This document shows, in pieces, positions 1 through 8,578 of a DNA stretch of 64,000 bases (its first letter is position 1; every line of letters begins with the position of its first letter). The stretch is from the NCBI GenBank assembly GCA_910574805.1, contig CAJTCV010000002.1:310001-374000 (forward strand), read 5' to 3'. The position numbers were made by a program, and so were the translations under genes. Source of the DNA: Lachnospiraceae bacterium. Lineage in GTDB: Bacteria; Bacillota; Clostridia; Lachnospirales; Lachnospiraceae. Under the pieces are notes generated by a model. It saw only the letters and a list, made by a program, of their open reading frames with translations, did no database searches and was not told where the DNA came from.

Positions 1-324
1 GTGACCGGGGGCCTCTCCAATGTGAAGATCCTGTCGTTCTCGGGACTTCTGGTGGATTTTGCAAGGCAGACGGAGGCAACGATCGTCGTGAGAGGACTCA
101 GGGCGATCTCGGATTTTGAGTATGAGCTTCAGATGGCGCAGACCAATCATAAGCTGAATCCTCAGGTGGATACCATGTTTCTGGCTACGAGTCTGCAGTA
201 TTCCTATCTGAGCTCGACCATTGTCAAAGAAGTGGCGTCTTTTGACGGGGATATCAGTGAATTTGTTCCGGGGACGCTGGTGGAGCGGGTGAAAGAAAAG
301 GTGCGGGAGAGAAGAGACAGGTGA
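1..324 (+). CDS. coaD: Phosphopantetheine adenylyltransferase, C-terminal part
   Basis: This is the 3' end of coaD, cut by the window edge. About 107 residues are visible of a family that is usually near 160. CoaD transfers AMP from ATP to 4'-phosphopantetheine, the penultimate step of coenzyme A synthesis in the cytoplasm. The visible part carries the family run GLLVDFAR, then [14 protein letters not shown] and the C-terminal block [11 protein letters not shown], which includes the nucleotide-binding ISSTxVR-like motif. The GTG at base 1 is not the real start. In Bacillus the gene lies beside ylbJ; here ylbJ is about 12.5 kb away, with other genes between. Confidence 0.95.
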   Translation: MTGGLSNVKILSFSGLLVDFARQTEATIVVRGLRAISDFEYELQMAQTNHKLNPQVDTMFLATSLQYSYLSSTIVKEVASFDGDISEFVPGTLVERVKEKVRERRDR

Positions 325-421
325 TGTGAGAGCATCGCCTGTCTCTGGTTATAATGTACGGATGTGTGTAATAGGATGGAAAGTGGATGGAGCGTCATAT
401 GGGAAGGACAGGGAGACCGGG

Positions 422-1324
422 ATGAGAAAAACGCTGAGAGGGAGATACGGGGCGGGTGCCTGTGCCGGTCTGTTCCTGGCCGTGTTCCTCCTTGCTGCCT
501 GCAGCCAGAGACTTGTGGTCCGGTATTATACGGAAGAGACGGGTCGGGTGACGGGTCCGGTGCGTCTGGCAGTGCTGACGGATCTTCACAGTACATTCTA
601 TGGGAAGGAACAGGAGGAGCTGGTACGCACACTGGAAGAGCAGAGACCGGATGCGGTACTGCTGGTGGGGGATATCGCGGACGATCAGGTGCCTCACAGG
701 GGGACAGAGGTGCTGCTGGCCGCCATCGGAAATCAATATCCGTGCTTCTATGTAACGGGAAATCATGAATACTGGTCCGGAGAAGAGGAAGAGATCAAAA
801 AACTGATCGCTTCTTACGGAGCGGAGGTCCTGGAGGGGGAGAGCCGCCTTCTGACGACAGCCGGACAGGAGATCTGGATCTGCGGAGTGGATGATCCGGA
901 CGGATACGGGCAGCGGCACAGGTACGATCCGGAAGCCATGGCGGAGTGGGAGAACCAGCTGATGCGGTGCCGGCTGGCGCTGGACGGGGAGCATTACGCG
1001 GTACTTATGACTCATCGGCCGGAGCTGGTTTCTTATTATACTCATACAGAGGAAGATGAGCTGCCGGGATTTGATCTGGTTACGGCAGGCCATGCCCACG
1101 GGGGACAGGTGCGGATCCCCGGGATCCTGAACGGACTGCTGGCGCCCAATCAGGGATGGTTTCCCGGATACGCGGGCGGACGTTATGTACTTGGGGATAC
1201 GGTGATGATCGTGAGCAGAGGGCTGTGCCGGAACCTGCTGCCGCGGGTGTTCAACCGGCCGGAGCTGGTGATCGTGGATGTGGTGCCTGCAGAGCAGGAG
1301 ACTGACAAAAGGACGGACCTTTGA
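422..1324 (+). CDS. Lipoprotein metallophosphoesterase (calcineurin-like)
   Basis: Predicted 300-residue exported phosphoesterase. The start at 422 follows GGGAGA and gives a basic N-terminus, a hydrophobic segment and the lipobox LAAC near residue 26, so it is likely a membrane-anchored lipoprotein facing outward. An earlier in-frame start at 326 would bury the signal. Metal-binding motifs of the family are clear: DLH in TDLHSTF, GDIAD, GNHEYW, a histidine in LMTHRPE and the final GHAHGGQ. The substrate is unknown; relatives of the YkuE type act on UDP-diacylglucosamine-like or other phosphoesters. It follows coaD by about 100 bases and ends in a strong terminator. A second enzyme of the family, without a signal, lies at 46327. 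Confidence 0.85.
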   Translation: MRKTLRGRYGAGACAGLFLAVFLLAACSQRLVVRYYTEETGRVTGPVRLAVLTDLHSTFYGKEQEELVRTLEEQRPDAVLLVGDIADDQVPHRGTEVLLAAIGNQYPCFYVTGNHEYWSGEEEEIKKLIASYGAEVLEGESRLLTTAGQEIWICGVDDPDGYGQRHRYDPEAMAEWENQLMRCRLALDGEHYAVLMTHRPELVSYYTHTEEDELPGFDLVTAGHAHGGQVRIPGILNGLLAPNQGWFPGYAGGRYVLGDTVMIVSRGLCRNLLPRVFNRPELVIVDVVPAEQETDKRTDL

Positions 1325-1360
1325 GGGGAAATGCTTTATTCCCCTCCAGGTCCGTCTTTT
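1312..1360. terminator. Strong intrinsic terminator, probably bidirectional
   Basis: GACGGACCT (1312-1320) pairs with AGGTCCGTC (1348-1356), and inside it GAGGGGAA pairs with TTCCCCTC; TTTT follows. The stem begins in the last codons of the phosphoesterase. On the opposite strand the stem overlaps the stop codon and 3' end of a small minus-strand gene. Confidence 0.85.
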
Positions 1361-1473
1361 CTCGGCACTTCGTCCGGTATGACCTCCTGCGGAGTGTCCT
1401 CCGGCGGGATATTGCCGTCATCGTAGAGATTCCGGCTGTCAGATGCGGAACTGTTTCCTGTTTCGTCTTTCAT
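1336..1473 (-). CDS. Small acidic protein of unknown function (45 aa)
   Basis: A minus-strand frame of 45 residues starts at an ATG preceded by GAAAGGATGG at good distance and ends with TAA in the loop of the terminator. The product is rich in Asp, Glu and Pro, without a signal peptide or membrane segment, and looks disordered. I do not recognise a family. It is the only plausible coding content in the 357 bases between the phosphoesterase and the MoxR gene. The ribosome site and the fit to the terminator argue for a real gene; the short length and simple composition argue against. Confidence 0.4.
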   Translation of the reverse strand: MKDETGNSSASDSRNLYDDGNIPPEDTPQEVIPDEVPRKDGPGGE

Positions 1474-1577
1474 GCTGCACCATCCTTTCGGAAACAGTAT
1501 GTGCAGATTACTGTGAATTATACGCAAAATGGGAAGCACAGAAACAAAAAAGAAACGGAAAAAAGTAACCATAGACA

Positions 1578-1606
1578 TTGAATCGGACTCACGTAATTGG
1601 TATACT
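1578..1606 (+). promoter_or_regulatory. Sigma-A-type promoter of the MoxR/VWA cluster
   Basis: TTGAAT (1578-1583), a 17-base spacer and TATACT (1601-1606). It lies 76 bases upstream of the MoxR-type gene and is the only clear promoter before the five-gene cluster. Confidence 0.65.
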
Positions 1607-1681
1607 GTAAACAGACAATATCTGGTATGGAAAGGATGGTCACGGGCCGTAAAACAATCCAGAGAGAGGAGTATAAAATAC

Positions 1682-2797
1682 ATGGAACGAAAAATCGAGA
1701 TCAAACCGCCTGTGGAGGTGCGGTATGAGAAGGAACTGAAGGCGCTTGCGGCGCTTGACGAGGGAAAGCGTCCGGTAAACTGGAAGCTGTCGCCCAGAGC
1801 GGTACGCACCTTTATTCTGGGGAGCCAGAAGCCTCTGATCTGTGAAGGAGAGGAGATCTCCATCCGCAAAAAATATCTGGGAAACGACGCTCTGGTGGAG
1901 CGCTGCATCATCACGCTGGCAGGCAACCGGGGACTGATGCTGGTGGGAGAGCCGGGAACAGCCAAGACCATGCTCTCGGAGCTTCTGTCTGCAGCCATCA
2001 GCGGCACCAGCACGAACACCATTCAGGGGACGGCAGGGACTACGGAGGATATGATCAAATACAGCTGGAACTATGCGCTCCTGCTGGCAAAGGGGCCGGT
2101 GCGGGAGGCTCTGGTGCCGTCGCCACTCTATGTGGGGATGGAGCAGGGGATTCTGACCCGTTTTGAAGAGATCACAAGGACACCGGCGGAGATCCAGGAC
2201 AGCCTGATCAGCGTGCTGAGTGACAAGGTGCTGAATGTGCCGGAACTGGGGGAGGAAGGCCTTCTCTTTGCAAGGGCGGGATTCAATGTCATCGGTACGG
2301 CGAACACAAGAGACAAGGGTGTCAATGAGATGAGCAGCGCTCTGAAGCGGCGTTTTAATTTTGAGACGGTCATGCCGGTCCGGGATGTGTCCATGGAAAA
2401 GCAGATCATCATCAATGAAGTGGAAGAGCTGGCGAAGGAGAGCCGGATCGACATGCCGGTGGATGAGGATGTGGCAGAGCTTCTGGCTTCCACCTATCAT
2501 GAACTCCGGGAGGGCGTCTCGTCCATGGGACACCGGATCGACCGGCCGTCGGCGGTCATGAGTACGGCGGAGGCGGTGTCTGTCTATTACCAGACCATGA
2601 TGACCGCATATTATTACGGAGATTCCCACATGGACCTGGGGTGTCTGGTGCAGAACCTGGTGGGCGCCGTGCAGAAGGAAAACCAGGAGGATATGGAAAA
2701 ACTGCGCAGTTATTTTCAGACGGTGGTACGGGATAAAGGAGGAAAAGAGGGAGCCTTATGGAACGAGTATTACGAGGCGAGGAAGTATCTGAAATAG
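1682..2797 (+). CDS. MoxR-family AAA+ ATPase (YehL-like)
   Basis: A 371-residue AAA+ ATPase. The start at 1682 follows AGAGAGGAG; upstream in-frame starts would lie before the promoter. Walker A is GEPGTAKT (residues 89-96). The Walker B position reads ILTRFEEI (about 157-164), so the usual DE is EE. Sensor 1 is VIGTANTRD with N208, and an arginine finger or sensor-2 candidate is ALKRRF (220-225). MoxR ATPases work with VWA partners as chaperones that remodel or insert cofactors into a client. The VWA gene is two genes downstream, and this gene overlaps the next by 40 bases. Length and partners match E. coli YehL. The client is unknown. Confidence 0.88.
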   Translation: MERKIEIKPPVEVRYEKELKALAALDEGKRPVNWKLSPRAVRTFILGSQKPLICEGEEISIRKKYLGNDALVERCIITLAGNRGLMLVGEPGTAKTMLSELLSAAISGTSTNTIQGTAGTTEDMIKYSWNYALLLAKGPVREALVPSPLYVGMEQGILTRFEEITRTPAEIQDSLISVLSDKVLNVPELGEEGLLFARAGFNVIGTANTRDKGVNEMSSALKRRFNFETVMPVRDVSMEKQIIINEVEELAKESRIDMPVDEDVAELLASTYHELREGVSSMGHRIDRPSAVMSTAEAVSVYYQTMMTAYYYGDSHMDLGCLVQNLVGAVQKENQEDMEKLRSYFQTVVRDKGGKEGALWNEYYEARKYLK

Positions 2798-5178
2798 ACC
2801 TTCCAGAGCTTTACGACCTGAGCCGGCCGATCCTGTACTTTCCCATCCGGCACCACAGCCCTGCCTGCGCATGGCATCTGAAGAAGGCCGTGGCCGCCTA
2901 TGAGCCGGACTGTATCCTGATCGAGGGGCCCGAGAATGCCCAGGAGCAGATCCGGGTGCTGGCCCATCCGGAGACGAAAGCTCCGGTGGCGCTGTATTAT
3001 TTTTATAAGGATTCCAAAGGGCTTTTAAGCGAGGATAAGGAGGATTACCGGTGCTACTATCCGTTTCTGGACAGCTCGCCGGAGCTGGTGGCCATGCGGG
3101 AGGCGGAGGCGCTTGGCATCCCGGCGCGGTTCATCGATCTTCCCTATGGAGAGATCCTGATCGGGACGGCAGAGGACAGGGGGATTCGGGCAGAGCGGGA
3201 GAAGCCTTCCTATAATGACGATTACCTGCTGAGCCGCAGTGCGTATCTGAGGAGGCTCTGTGAGAAGACCGGACTGCGCAGTTTTGATGAGCTGTGGGAG
3301 AAATATTTTGAGATCGGGGGACTGTTTCTGGAAACGGCGGATTTTATCCGGCTGGTGTCCGTCCAGTGCGGACTGTCCAGACAGCATACGCCGAAGGAAG
3401 AGCTGGAGGCGGACGGGTGTCTTCTGCGGGAACGGTATATGGCCCAGCAGATTGCAGAGGCGTCGGGAAAATATAAAAGGATTCTGGTGGTGACGGGAGG
3501 ATTTCATACGTATGGGCTGATGGAGCTGGAAACGCTTCAGCCTGCCGCAAAGCCTGTGAAGCTTCACCGGCTGGCGGACAGGGATCAGGGGGTCTATCCC
3601 ATCGCTTATTCCATGGAGGCGGCGGATGCGTTAAACGGCTATGCCAGCGGTATGCAGTCTCCGGGATTCTATCAGCAGGTTTGGGACCGGCTTTTGAAAA
3701 AGGAAACACCCGAAGGGGCCTATGAGGGTGCGGCGCTCCACCAGCTGGTCAGCGCCGGGCGGCAGGCAAGGAAGAAGAAGGAGCCGCTCTCTTCCTATGA
3801 TATTATCTGTGCCCTGTCCATGGCCAAAGGGCTGGCGGCTCTTCGGGGAAAGCAGGAGCCGGGACTTTATGAGCTTCGGGATGCGGCGCTTTCTTCGTTT
3901 GTCAAAGGGGAATACAGTCCGTCTACGGACCTTCCTCTGCGGATTCTGAGCGAGCTGAACACAGGAAAACAGGTGGGAAGCCTTTGCAGGGATGCAGACC
4001 GCCCTCCGCTGATCCTGGATTTTGAAGAGCAGTGCAGGAAGTTCGGGCTGAAGATCCAGGCGGCGGGCCAGCAGGAGGTGACGCTGGAGCTCTTTACGAA
4101 GAAAAAGCATCTGGCCATGAGTCGCTTTTTCTATCAGATCGAGTATCTGGGGACGGGCTTTGCCAGACGGACCAGAGGTGCGGATCTTCTGAACCGGAAG
4201 GACAAAAGCCGGATCCGGGAGATCTGGAGCTATCGGTTCTCCGGTTCGGTGCTGGCAGCGCTGGTGGATGTATCCATGATGGGCGGTACGGTGGCGGAGG
4301 CGTCCAGGACCCGCCTGGTCCGGCAGTTCCAGACAAGTCAGAGCAGCCAGGAAGCGGCAAGGCTCATGGCACAGGGCTTTCTCATGGGGTTTCTGGAGGA
4401 GCAGGCCCGGATGGGGATGCATATCCGGGAGGTCCTTATGGAGGACGGCGATTTCTTCTCCCTGACAAAAGGCTTCTCCCATCTGCGGATGCTCTATGAG
4501 CTGCAGGAGCTGTATGAGGTACAGGACAGTGCGGAGCTGGAGGAGCTGATCCGTATCTGCTTCCAGAAGATCGTACAGCTGCTGCCGTCCATGGCACAGG
4601 TGAAGGACGAACAGCTTAAGGAGTGCATGGAAGGGTGTCTGTCCCTGTATCAGATCACGGGACGGCCCGGCTTCGTCCGGTACCGTCCGGTGCTTCTGGA
4701 AGCCTTTGAGCGGCTTCTTGGACAGCGGGGGATCACGCCCGGACTGGAAGGGACGGTGCTGGGGCTTCTCTATGGATATGAGAGCCGGTATGAGGCCAGG
4801 ATCCGTTCGGCGGCCGCCGGATATCTTCAGGGAACGGACGAGATGCAGATGAAGAGCGCGGCGTTTCTGCGGGGACTGTTCTATACAGCAAGGGATTTTG
4901 TATTTGTACAGGAGCATTTTCTGGAAATGATCGACGGACTTCTGGAGAAGCTCTCCGGAGAGGCGTTTATGAAGCTGCTTCCGGAGCTTCGGCAGGCGTT
5001 CGGATATTTTACCCCGCTGGAGATTGACCGGATCGCCGGAAAAGCAGCAGGCCTTCACGGAGTGAAGAAGCAGGAGGTGCTCCACGGGCGCATGGTGCTG
5101 CCCGCAGAATACGAGTACGGAGAAGCTCTGGATGCCTGGGCGGTAAAGAAAACGGGCATGGAGAGGGAGGAAGCATGA
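2758..5178 (+). CDS. DUF5682 family protein (YehM-like)
   Basis: An 806-residue protein without signal or membrane segment. The N-terminus carries the recognisable DUF5682 features: FPIRHHSPAC (about residues 29-38), an IEGPENA block, and a later GGFHTYGL. These resemble a TraB/erythromycin-esterase-like fold with conserved His, Glu and Gly. The rest is leucine-rich and helical. It starts inside the MoxR gene, preceded by AAAGGAGG, and ends with an ATGA overlap into the VWA gene, so translation is likely coupled. The family occurs in MoxR-VWA neighbourhoods and corresponds to E. coli YehM. No biochemical activity is known to me; the HH and E residues could mean a hydrolase, which is inference. 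Confidence 0.8.
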   Translation: MERVLRGEEVSEIDLPELYDLSRPILYFPIRHHSPACAWHLKKAVAAYEPDCILIEGPENAQEQIRVLAHPETKAPVALYYFYKDSKGLLSEDKEDYRCYYPFLDSSPELVAMREAEALGIPARFIDLPYGEILIGTAEDRGIRAEREKPSYNDDYLLSRSAYLRRLCEKTGLRSFDELWEKYFEIGGLFLETADFIRLVSVQCGLSRQHTPKEELEADGCLLRERYMAQQIAEASGKYKRILVVTGGFHTYGLMELETLQPAAKPVKLHRLADRDQGVYPIAYSMEAADALNGYASGMQSPGFYQQVWDRLLKKETPEGAYEGAALHQLVSAGRQARKKKEPLSSYDIICALSMAKGLAALRGKQEPGLYELRDAALSSFVKGEYSPSTDLPLRILSELNTGKQVGSLCRDADRPPLILDFEEQCRKFGLKIQAAGQQEVTLELFTKKKHLAMSRFFYQIEYLGTGFARRTRGADLLNRKDKSRIREIWSYRFSGSVLAALVDVSMMGGTVAEASRTRLVRQFQTSQSSQEAARLMAQGFLMGFLEEQARMGMHIREVLMEDGDFFSLTKGFSHLRMLYELQELYEVQDSAELEELIRICFQKIVQLLPSMAQVKDEQLKECMEGCLSLYQITGRPGFVRYRPVLLEAFERLLGQRGITPGLEGTVLGLLYGYESRYEARIRSAAAGYLQGTDEMQMKSAAFLRGLFYTARDFVFVQEHFLEMIDGLLEKLSGEAFMKLLPELRQAFGYFTPLEIDRIAGKAAGLHGVKKQEVLHGRMVLPAEYEYGEALDAWAVKKTGMEREEA

Positions 5179-6302
5179 GAAATACAAGTCAGATCAACCG
5201 GTGGAGGCTGATCCTGGGGAGCTACGCGAAGAAACAGCTGAGCTTTGACGGGGACGGGATGACAGAGAACGGGATTTCCTGCATGGATCTGGAGGAGGCT
5301 CTGGACTTTCTGTACAACAGGGAGCAGGGGGAGGATGTGCGTCAGGGCAGTCTGGATGCCAGCCGGCTGACGGCGGTGACCTGGATCACGAAGATCCGGA
5401 AGCTCTTCCCGAAGGAAACGGTGGAGGTGCTGGAGCGCCATGCACTGGACCGGTACGGGATGACGGAGCTTCTGACGGACCGGGAGGTGCTGGAGAAGCT
5501 GGAGCCCAATCAGGAGCTGTTAAAGACGATCCTTCAGCTGAAACATCTGATGAAGGGAGACGTACTGGATACGGCCAGACGGATTGTGAAAAAGGTGGCG
5601 GAGGATATTGCGAAGAAGCTTCAGCAGGATATCCGCCGGTCGCTTCTTGGAAAGATTGACCGCAATTCCGACCATCCGGTCCGTTCCATTCGGAACCTGG
5701 ACATTCAGAAGACGATCCGGAGAAATCTGAAGCACTACGATCAGGAACATGAGCGGATCATGCTGGAGCAGGTGTATTTTCACGGAAGGACCAGAAGATA
5801 CAGCCAGTGGCGGGTGGTGATTGCGGTGGATGAAAGCGGTTCCATGCTGGATTCGGTCATTCACAGCGCAGTGATGGCGGGAATCTTCGCCAGGCTTCCC
5901 ATGCTGGATACAAGACTTGTGATCTTTGATACACAGGTGGTGGATTTAAGCAGTCATCTGGAGGACCCGGTGGCGACGCTCATGAGCATCCAGCTGGGCG
6001 GCGGCACCTGTATTACCGGGGCGCTGCAGTACTGTGAGTCGCTGATCGAAAATCCTCACCGGACCATGGTGGTCCTGGTATCAGACCTGTGCGAGGGAGG
6101 CAGCGTGACAGCGCTTCTGGGGGTCAGCAGGGGTATCATCGAGAGCGGAGCGAAGCTGATCTGCCTGACGGCCCTTGATATGGAAGCGAATCCGGTGTAT
6201 GACCGGCGCACCGCGCAGCAGATGGCGGATCTGGGCGCCCATGTGGGAGCCATGACGCCGGAGATGCTGGGAGATTTTATGGGAAAGATCATGAATGGCT
6301 GA
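5175..6302 (+). CDS. VWA-domain protein (YehP-like)
   Basis: A 375-residue cytoplasmic protein. The N-terminal half is helical and charged. The C-terminal VWA domain has a complete MIDAS metal site: DESGS (D219, S221, S223), T278 in LGGGT and D304 in VSDLCEG. VWA proteins bind a ligand through the metal and pair with MoxR ATPases, as CoxE does with CoxD. The start overlaps the DUF5682 stop as ATGA, and the SWIM gene follows after 15 bases. Size and order fit E. coli YehP. It probably links the ATPase to its client. Confidence 0.88.
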   Translation: MRNTSQINRWRLILGSYAKKQLSFDGDGMTENGISCMDLEEALDFLYNREQGEDVRQGSLDASRLTAVTWITKIRKLFPKETVEVLERHALDRYGMTELLTDREVLEKLEPNQELLKTILQLKHLMKGDVLDTARRIVKKVAEDIAKKLQQDIRRSLLGKIDRNSDHPVRSIRNLDIQKTIRRNLKHYDQEHERIMLEQVYFHGRTRRYSQWRVVIAVDESGSMLDSVIHSAVMAGIFARLPMLDTRLVIFDTQVVDLSSHLEDPVATLMSIQLGGGTCITGALQYCESLIENPHRTMVVLVSDLCEGGSVTALLGVSRGIIESGAKLICLTALDMEANPVYDRRTAQQMADLGAHVGAMTPEMLGDFMGKIMNG

Positions 6303-6317
6303 CGGGGAGGGCTGCAG

Positions 6318-8561
6318 ATGGATGATACACTTAGGAAGATGATCGGGCAGGCGGATGACGACTACCTGATCGGACTGTGTAATAAAGGAACGGTAAAACG
6401 GGCGTACAAGGATCTGGCGCAGGAAGAGCCTTCTGTGACATGGAAAGGGGAAGGGGCAGAAGTGACGCTGAAGGAAGAGACCTGCCTGATCCGCCTGCCT
6501 CTGGGAGAGAGTACCTGCAGCTGTCCGTCGAGGAGTATCTGCCGGCACATCGTGACGGCGGTCCTCTGGCTGAAACAGGAGACCGGTAAAGAAATAACGG
6601 ATGCGGGAACGGCGGAGCCGGAAGCTCCGGCAGTCCGGTGTGAGGCCTCAGAGCAGAAAGCCGTAGAGGAGCCGGAAGGAGAAGGATCCTCCGGACAGCC
6701 GGGGACGGGACCTGTATCGGAGGATCCTGCGGCAGAAGAGCCGGCGGAACCAAAGCTTCTGGAAGAGATCCTTCAGATCCCGGTGGAGCGTCTGAAGCGT
6801 GCCTGCCGGGGAAAACGCTACCTGCAGTTTCTGGCCCGTCTGCGGGCAGGAGATCTGCCGTCCATGGAGGAAAGCTCCATTGTGACCGTGACGCTCCCAT
6901 GGGAGAAGGCAGTGGTAAAGCTTCTGGAGCCCTTTGCATATTCCACCTGTACGTGCCACAGCAGGGAGCTGTGTGTGCATAAGGCCCAGGCAGTCCTTGC
7001 CTATCAGCTTGCAAAGGGAAGGATTACGCTTCAGGATCTGGACGGTCTGAAGGAGGCGGAAAATGAGTGGGATGTAAAGCTGGTCCAAAAGGTGTGTGAG
7101 GGCATCTGCGGGGATGTGGAACATCAGGTATGTACAGGTCTCTCCAGGCAGTCTCCGGAGATCTCAGAGAGTCTGGAGCGGCTGGCGGTCATCAGCCACC
7201 GGGCAGAGCTTCCGTCTCTGGAGACCCGGCTTCGGGAGGCGTCGTCGGAATATCGGCAGTATTTTGAACGGTCGGCGGCGTTTCGGACAGAAGCGCTGCT
7301 TCAGAAGCTTCTGGGGATCCATGAGCTGGCCAGGAAGCTTCGGGACGCCGGCAGTCAGGAGCAGATCCGTGCCATCGCCGGGACCTTTCGGGATATCTAT
7401 GAGCCGGTGGGACAGCTTCGGCTTCTGGGTATGGGCGGCAGGACCTTCTCCAGCAAGACCGGGTATGAGGGGGAGATCTATTATTTTCTGGAACCGGAGC
7501 AGAAGCGTATTTATACCTGGACGGATGCCCGTCCGGTCTTCTATGAGGGGATCAGGAGAAGACCTCCCGGGGGAGGGAATGCCATGGCGCCCTGGGGTCT
7601 GAACTGCAGCCGGGAACAGCTGCAGAGCCTGGAATTTGACCTGGCGGACGCAAGGGCGGCTTCCGGAGGGAGACTGTCCGTGAGCAGGGACAGCAAAGGA
7701 GAAGCCGTCGGAGAGCGGAGTCTTTTGAATCCTGCGGTGAGGGAGTGGATCTTCTGGGACTATGAGGCGCTTTTAGAGGAACATTTCGGGGGCAGAGATG
7801 CAGGGCAGGAGCTTTTGAACCGGGCTTCCGGAAGGCGGGAGAAGCTTGTACTGGCGGGGGCGGTCCGGTGGGATGAGACCTGCTTTGACACGGTGGAACA
7901 GCGTTTTTCCTGGAATCTGTATGACGTAAACGGCTGCCGGCTGTCCGTGGCGCTGAAATATACAAAGGAAGAAAAGCTGACCATTCAGCTGCTGGAGCGT
8001 CTGGAACGGCGTCTGAAGAAACGTTCCCGGAAGGCCATCGTTTTCTTTGGCTCGGTGTATCTGAACGAGGAAGGCCGGCTGTGTCTGTATCCCATAGAAT
8101 TTTTTATCAAGGAAGCCGAAGAGATTGCAGGGCAGGAAGGCTGGACGGCCTGGTACAGGACAGCGGAAGGGTCCGCAGAGCAGCCGGCGGACAGGGATCT
8201 TCCGTCCGCGGAGATTCTCTTTGCCATGGAACATTACCGGAAGGAAGCGGTGAGACAGCTGTCAGATCTCTTCGTCAGCGGACTTTATTCGGCGCGGGAG
8301 GATCTGACCGGCCGGCTGTCGGTGCTGGCAGAGGACGGGGAGCGTATGGGGCTTCACCATGCGGGCAGCATGTGGAAGCGGATCTGCCGGGAGCTGGAAG
8401 ACCGGCGCCATCAGATGGAATTTTCTCCGGAGCCGGTGATCCGTGCGGCAGGAGAGCTGCATGCATATTTTCGGGCGTGCCAGGAGAAGCTGGCGTACGA
8501 TACGGCGCGGCGGAATATGAGACAGATCGTGCAGGAAGAGGAAAAGAACAACAGGATGTAA
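6318..8561 (+). CDS. SWIM zinc-finger protein with two SWIM motifs (YehQ-like)
   Basis: A 747-residue protein. The first SWIM motif is C67-S-C69 with C75-R-H77; a second is C211-T-C213 with C219-V-H221. They flank a Glu/Ala/Pro-rich linker (about 92-146). The remainder is helical and charged, with no membrane segment. SWIM domains chelate zinc and bind nucleic acid or protein. The gene sits between the VWA and DUF4132 genes with short gaps, as expected of the YehQ-like member of this cluster. Its binding partner is unknown. Confidence 0.8.
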   Translation: MDDTLRKMIGQADDDYLIGLCNKGTVKRAYKDLAQEEPSVTWKGEGAEVTLKEETCLIRLPLGESTCSCPSRSICRHIVTAVLWLKQETGKEITDAGTAEPEAPAVRCEASEQKAVEEPEGEGSSGQPGTGPVSEDPAAEEPAEPKLLEEILQIPVERLKRACRGKRYLQFLARLRAGDLPSMEESSIVTVTLPWEKAVVKLLEPFAYSTCTCHSRELCVHKAQAVLAYQLAKGRITLQDLDGLKEAENEWDVKLVQKVCEGICGDVEHQVCTGLSRQSPEISESLERLAVISHRAELPSLETRLREASSEYRQYFERSAAFRTEALLQKLLGIHELARKLRDAGSQEQIRAIAGTFRDIYEPVGQLRLLGMGGRTFSSKTGYEGEIYYFLEPEQKRIYTWTDARPVFYEGIRRRPPGGGNAMAPWGLNCSREQLQSLEFDLADARAASGGRLSVSRDSKGEAVGERSLLNPAVREWIFWDYEALLEEHFGGRDAGQELLNRASGRREKLVLAGAVRWDETCFDTVEQRFSWNLYDVNGCRLSVALKYTKEEKLTIQLLERLERRLKKRSRKAIVFFGSVYLNEEGRLCLYPIEFFIKEAEEIAGQEGWTAWYRTAEGSAEQPADRDLPSAEILFAMEHYRKEAVRQLSDLFVSGLYSAREDLTGRLSVLAEDGERMGLHHAGSMWKRICRELEDRRHQMEFSPEPVIRAAGELHAYFRACQEKLAYDTARRNMRQIVQEEEKNNRM

Positions 8562-8578
8562 GAGGGGAGACGATAGAA

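Noticed and set aside
3631-5187. A 518-codon open frame on the minus strand.
   Set aside because: It is fully opposite the DUF5682 gene, has low-complexity Leu/Gln/Arg-rich translation and no ribosome site; it is a by-product of GC-rich codon use. Similar antisense frames lie opposite the DUF4132 and radical SAM genes.
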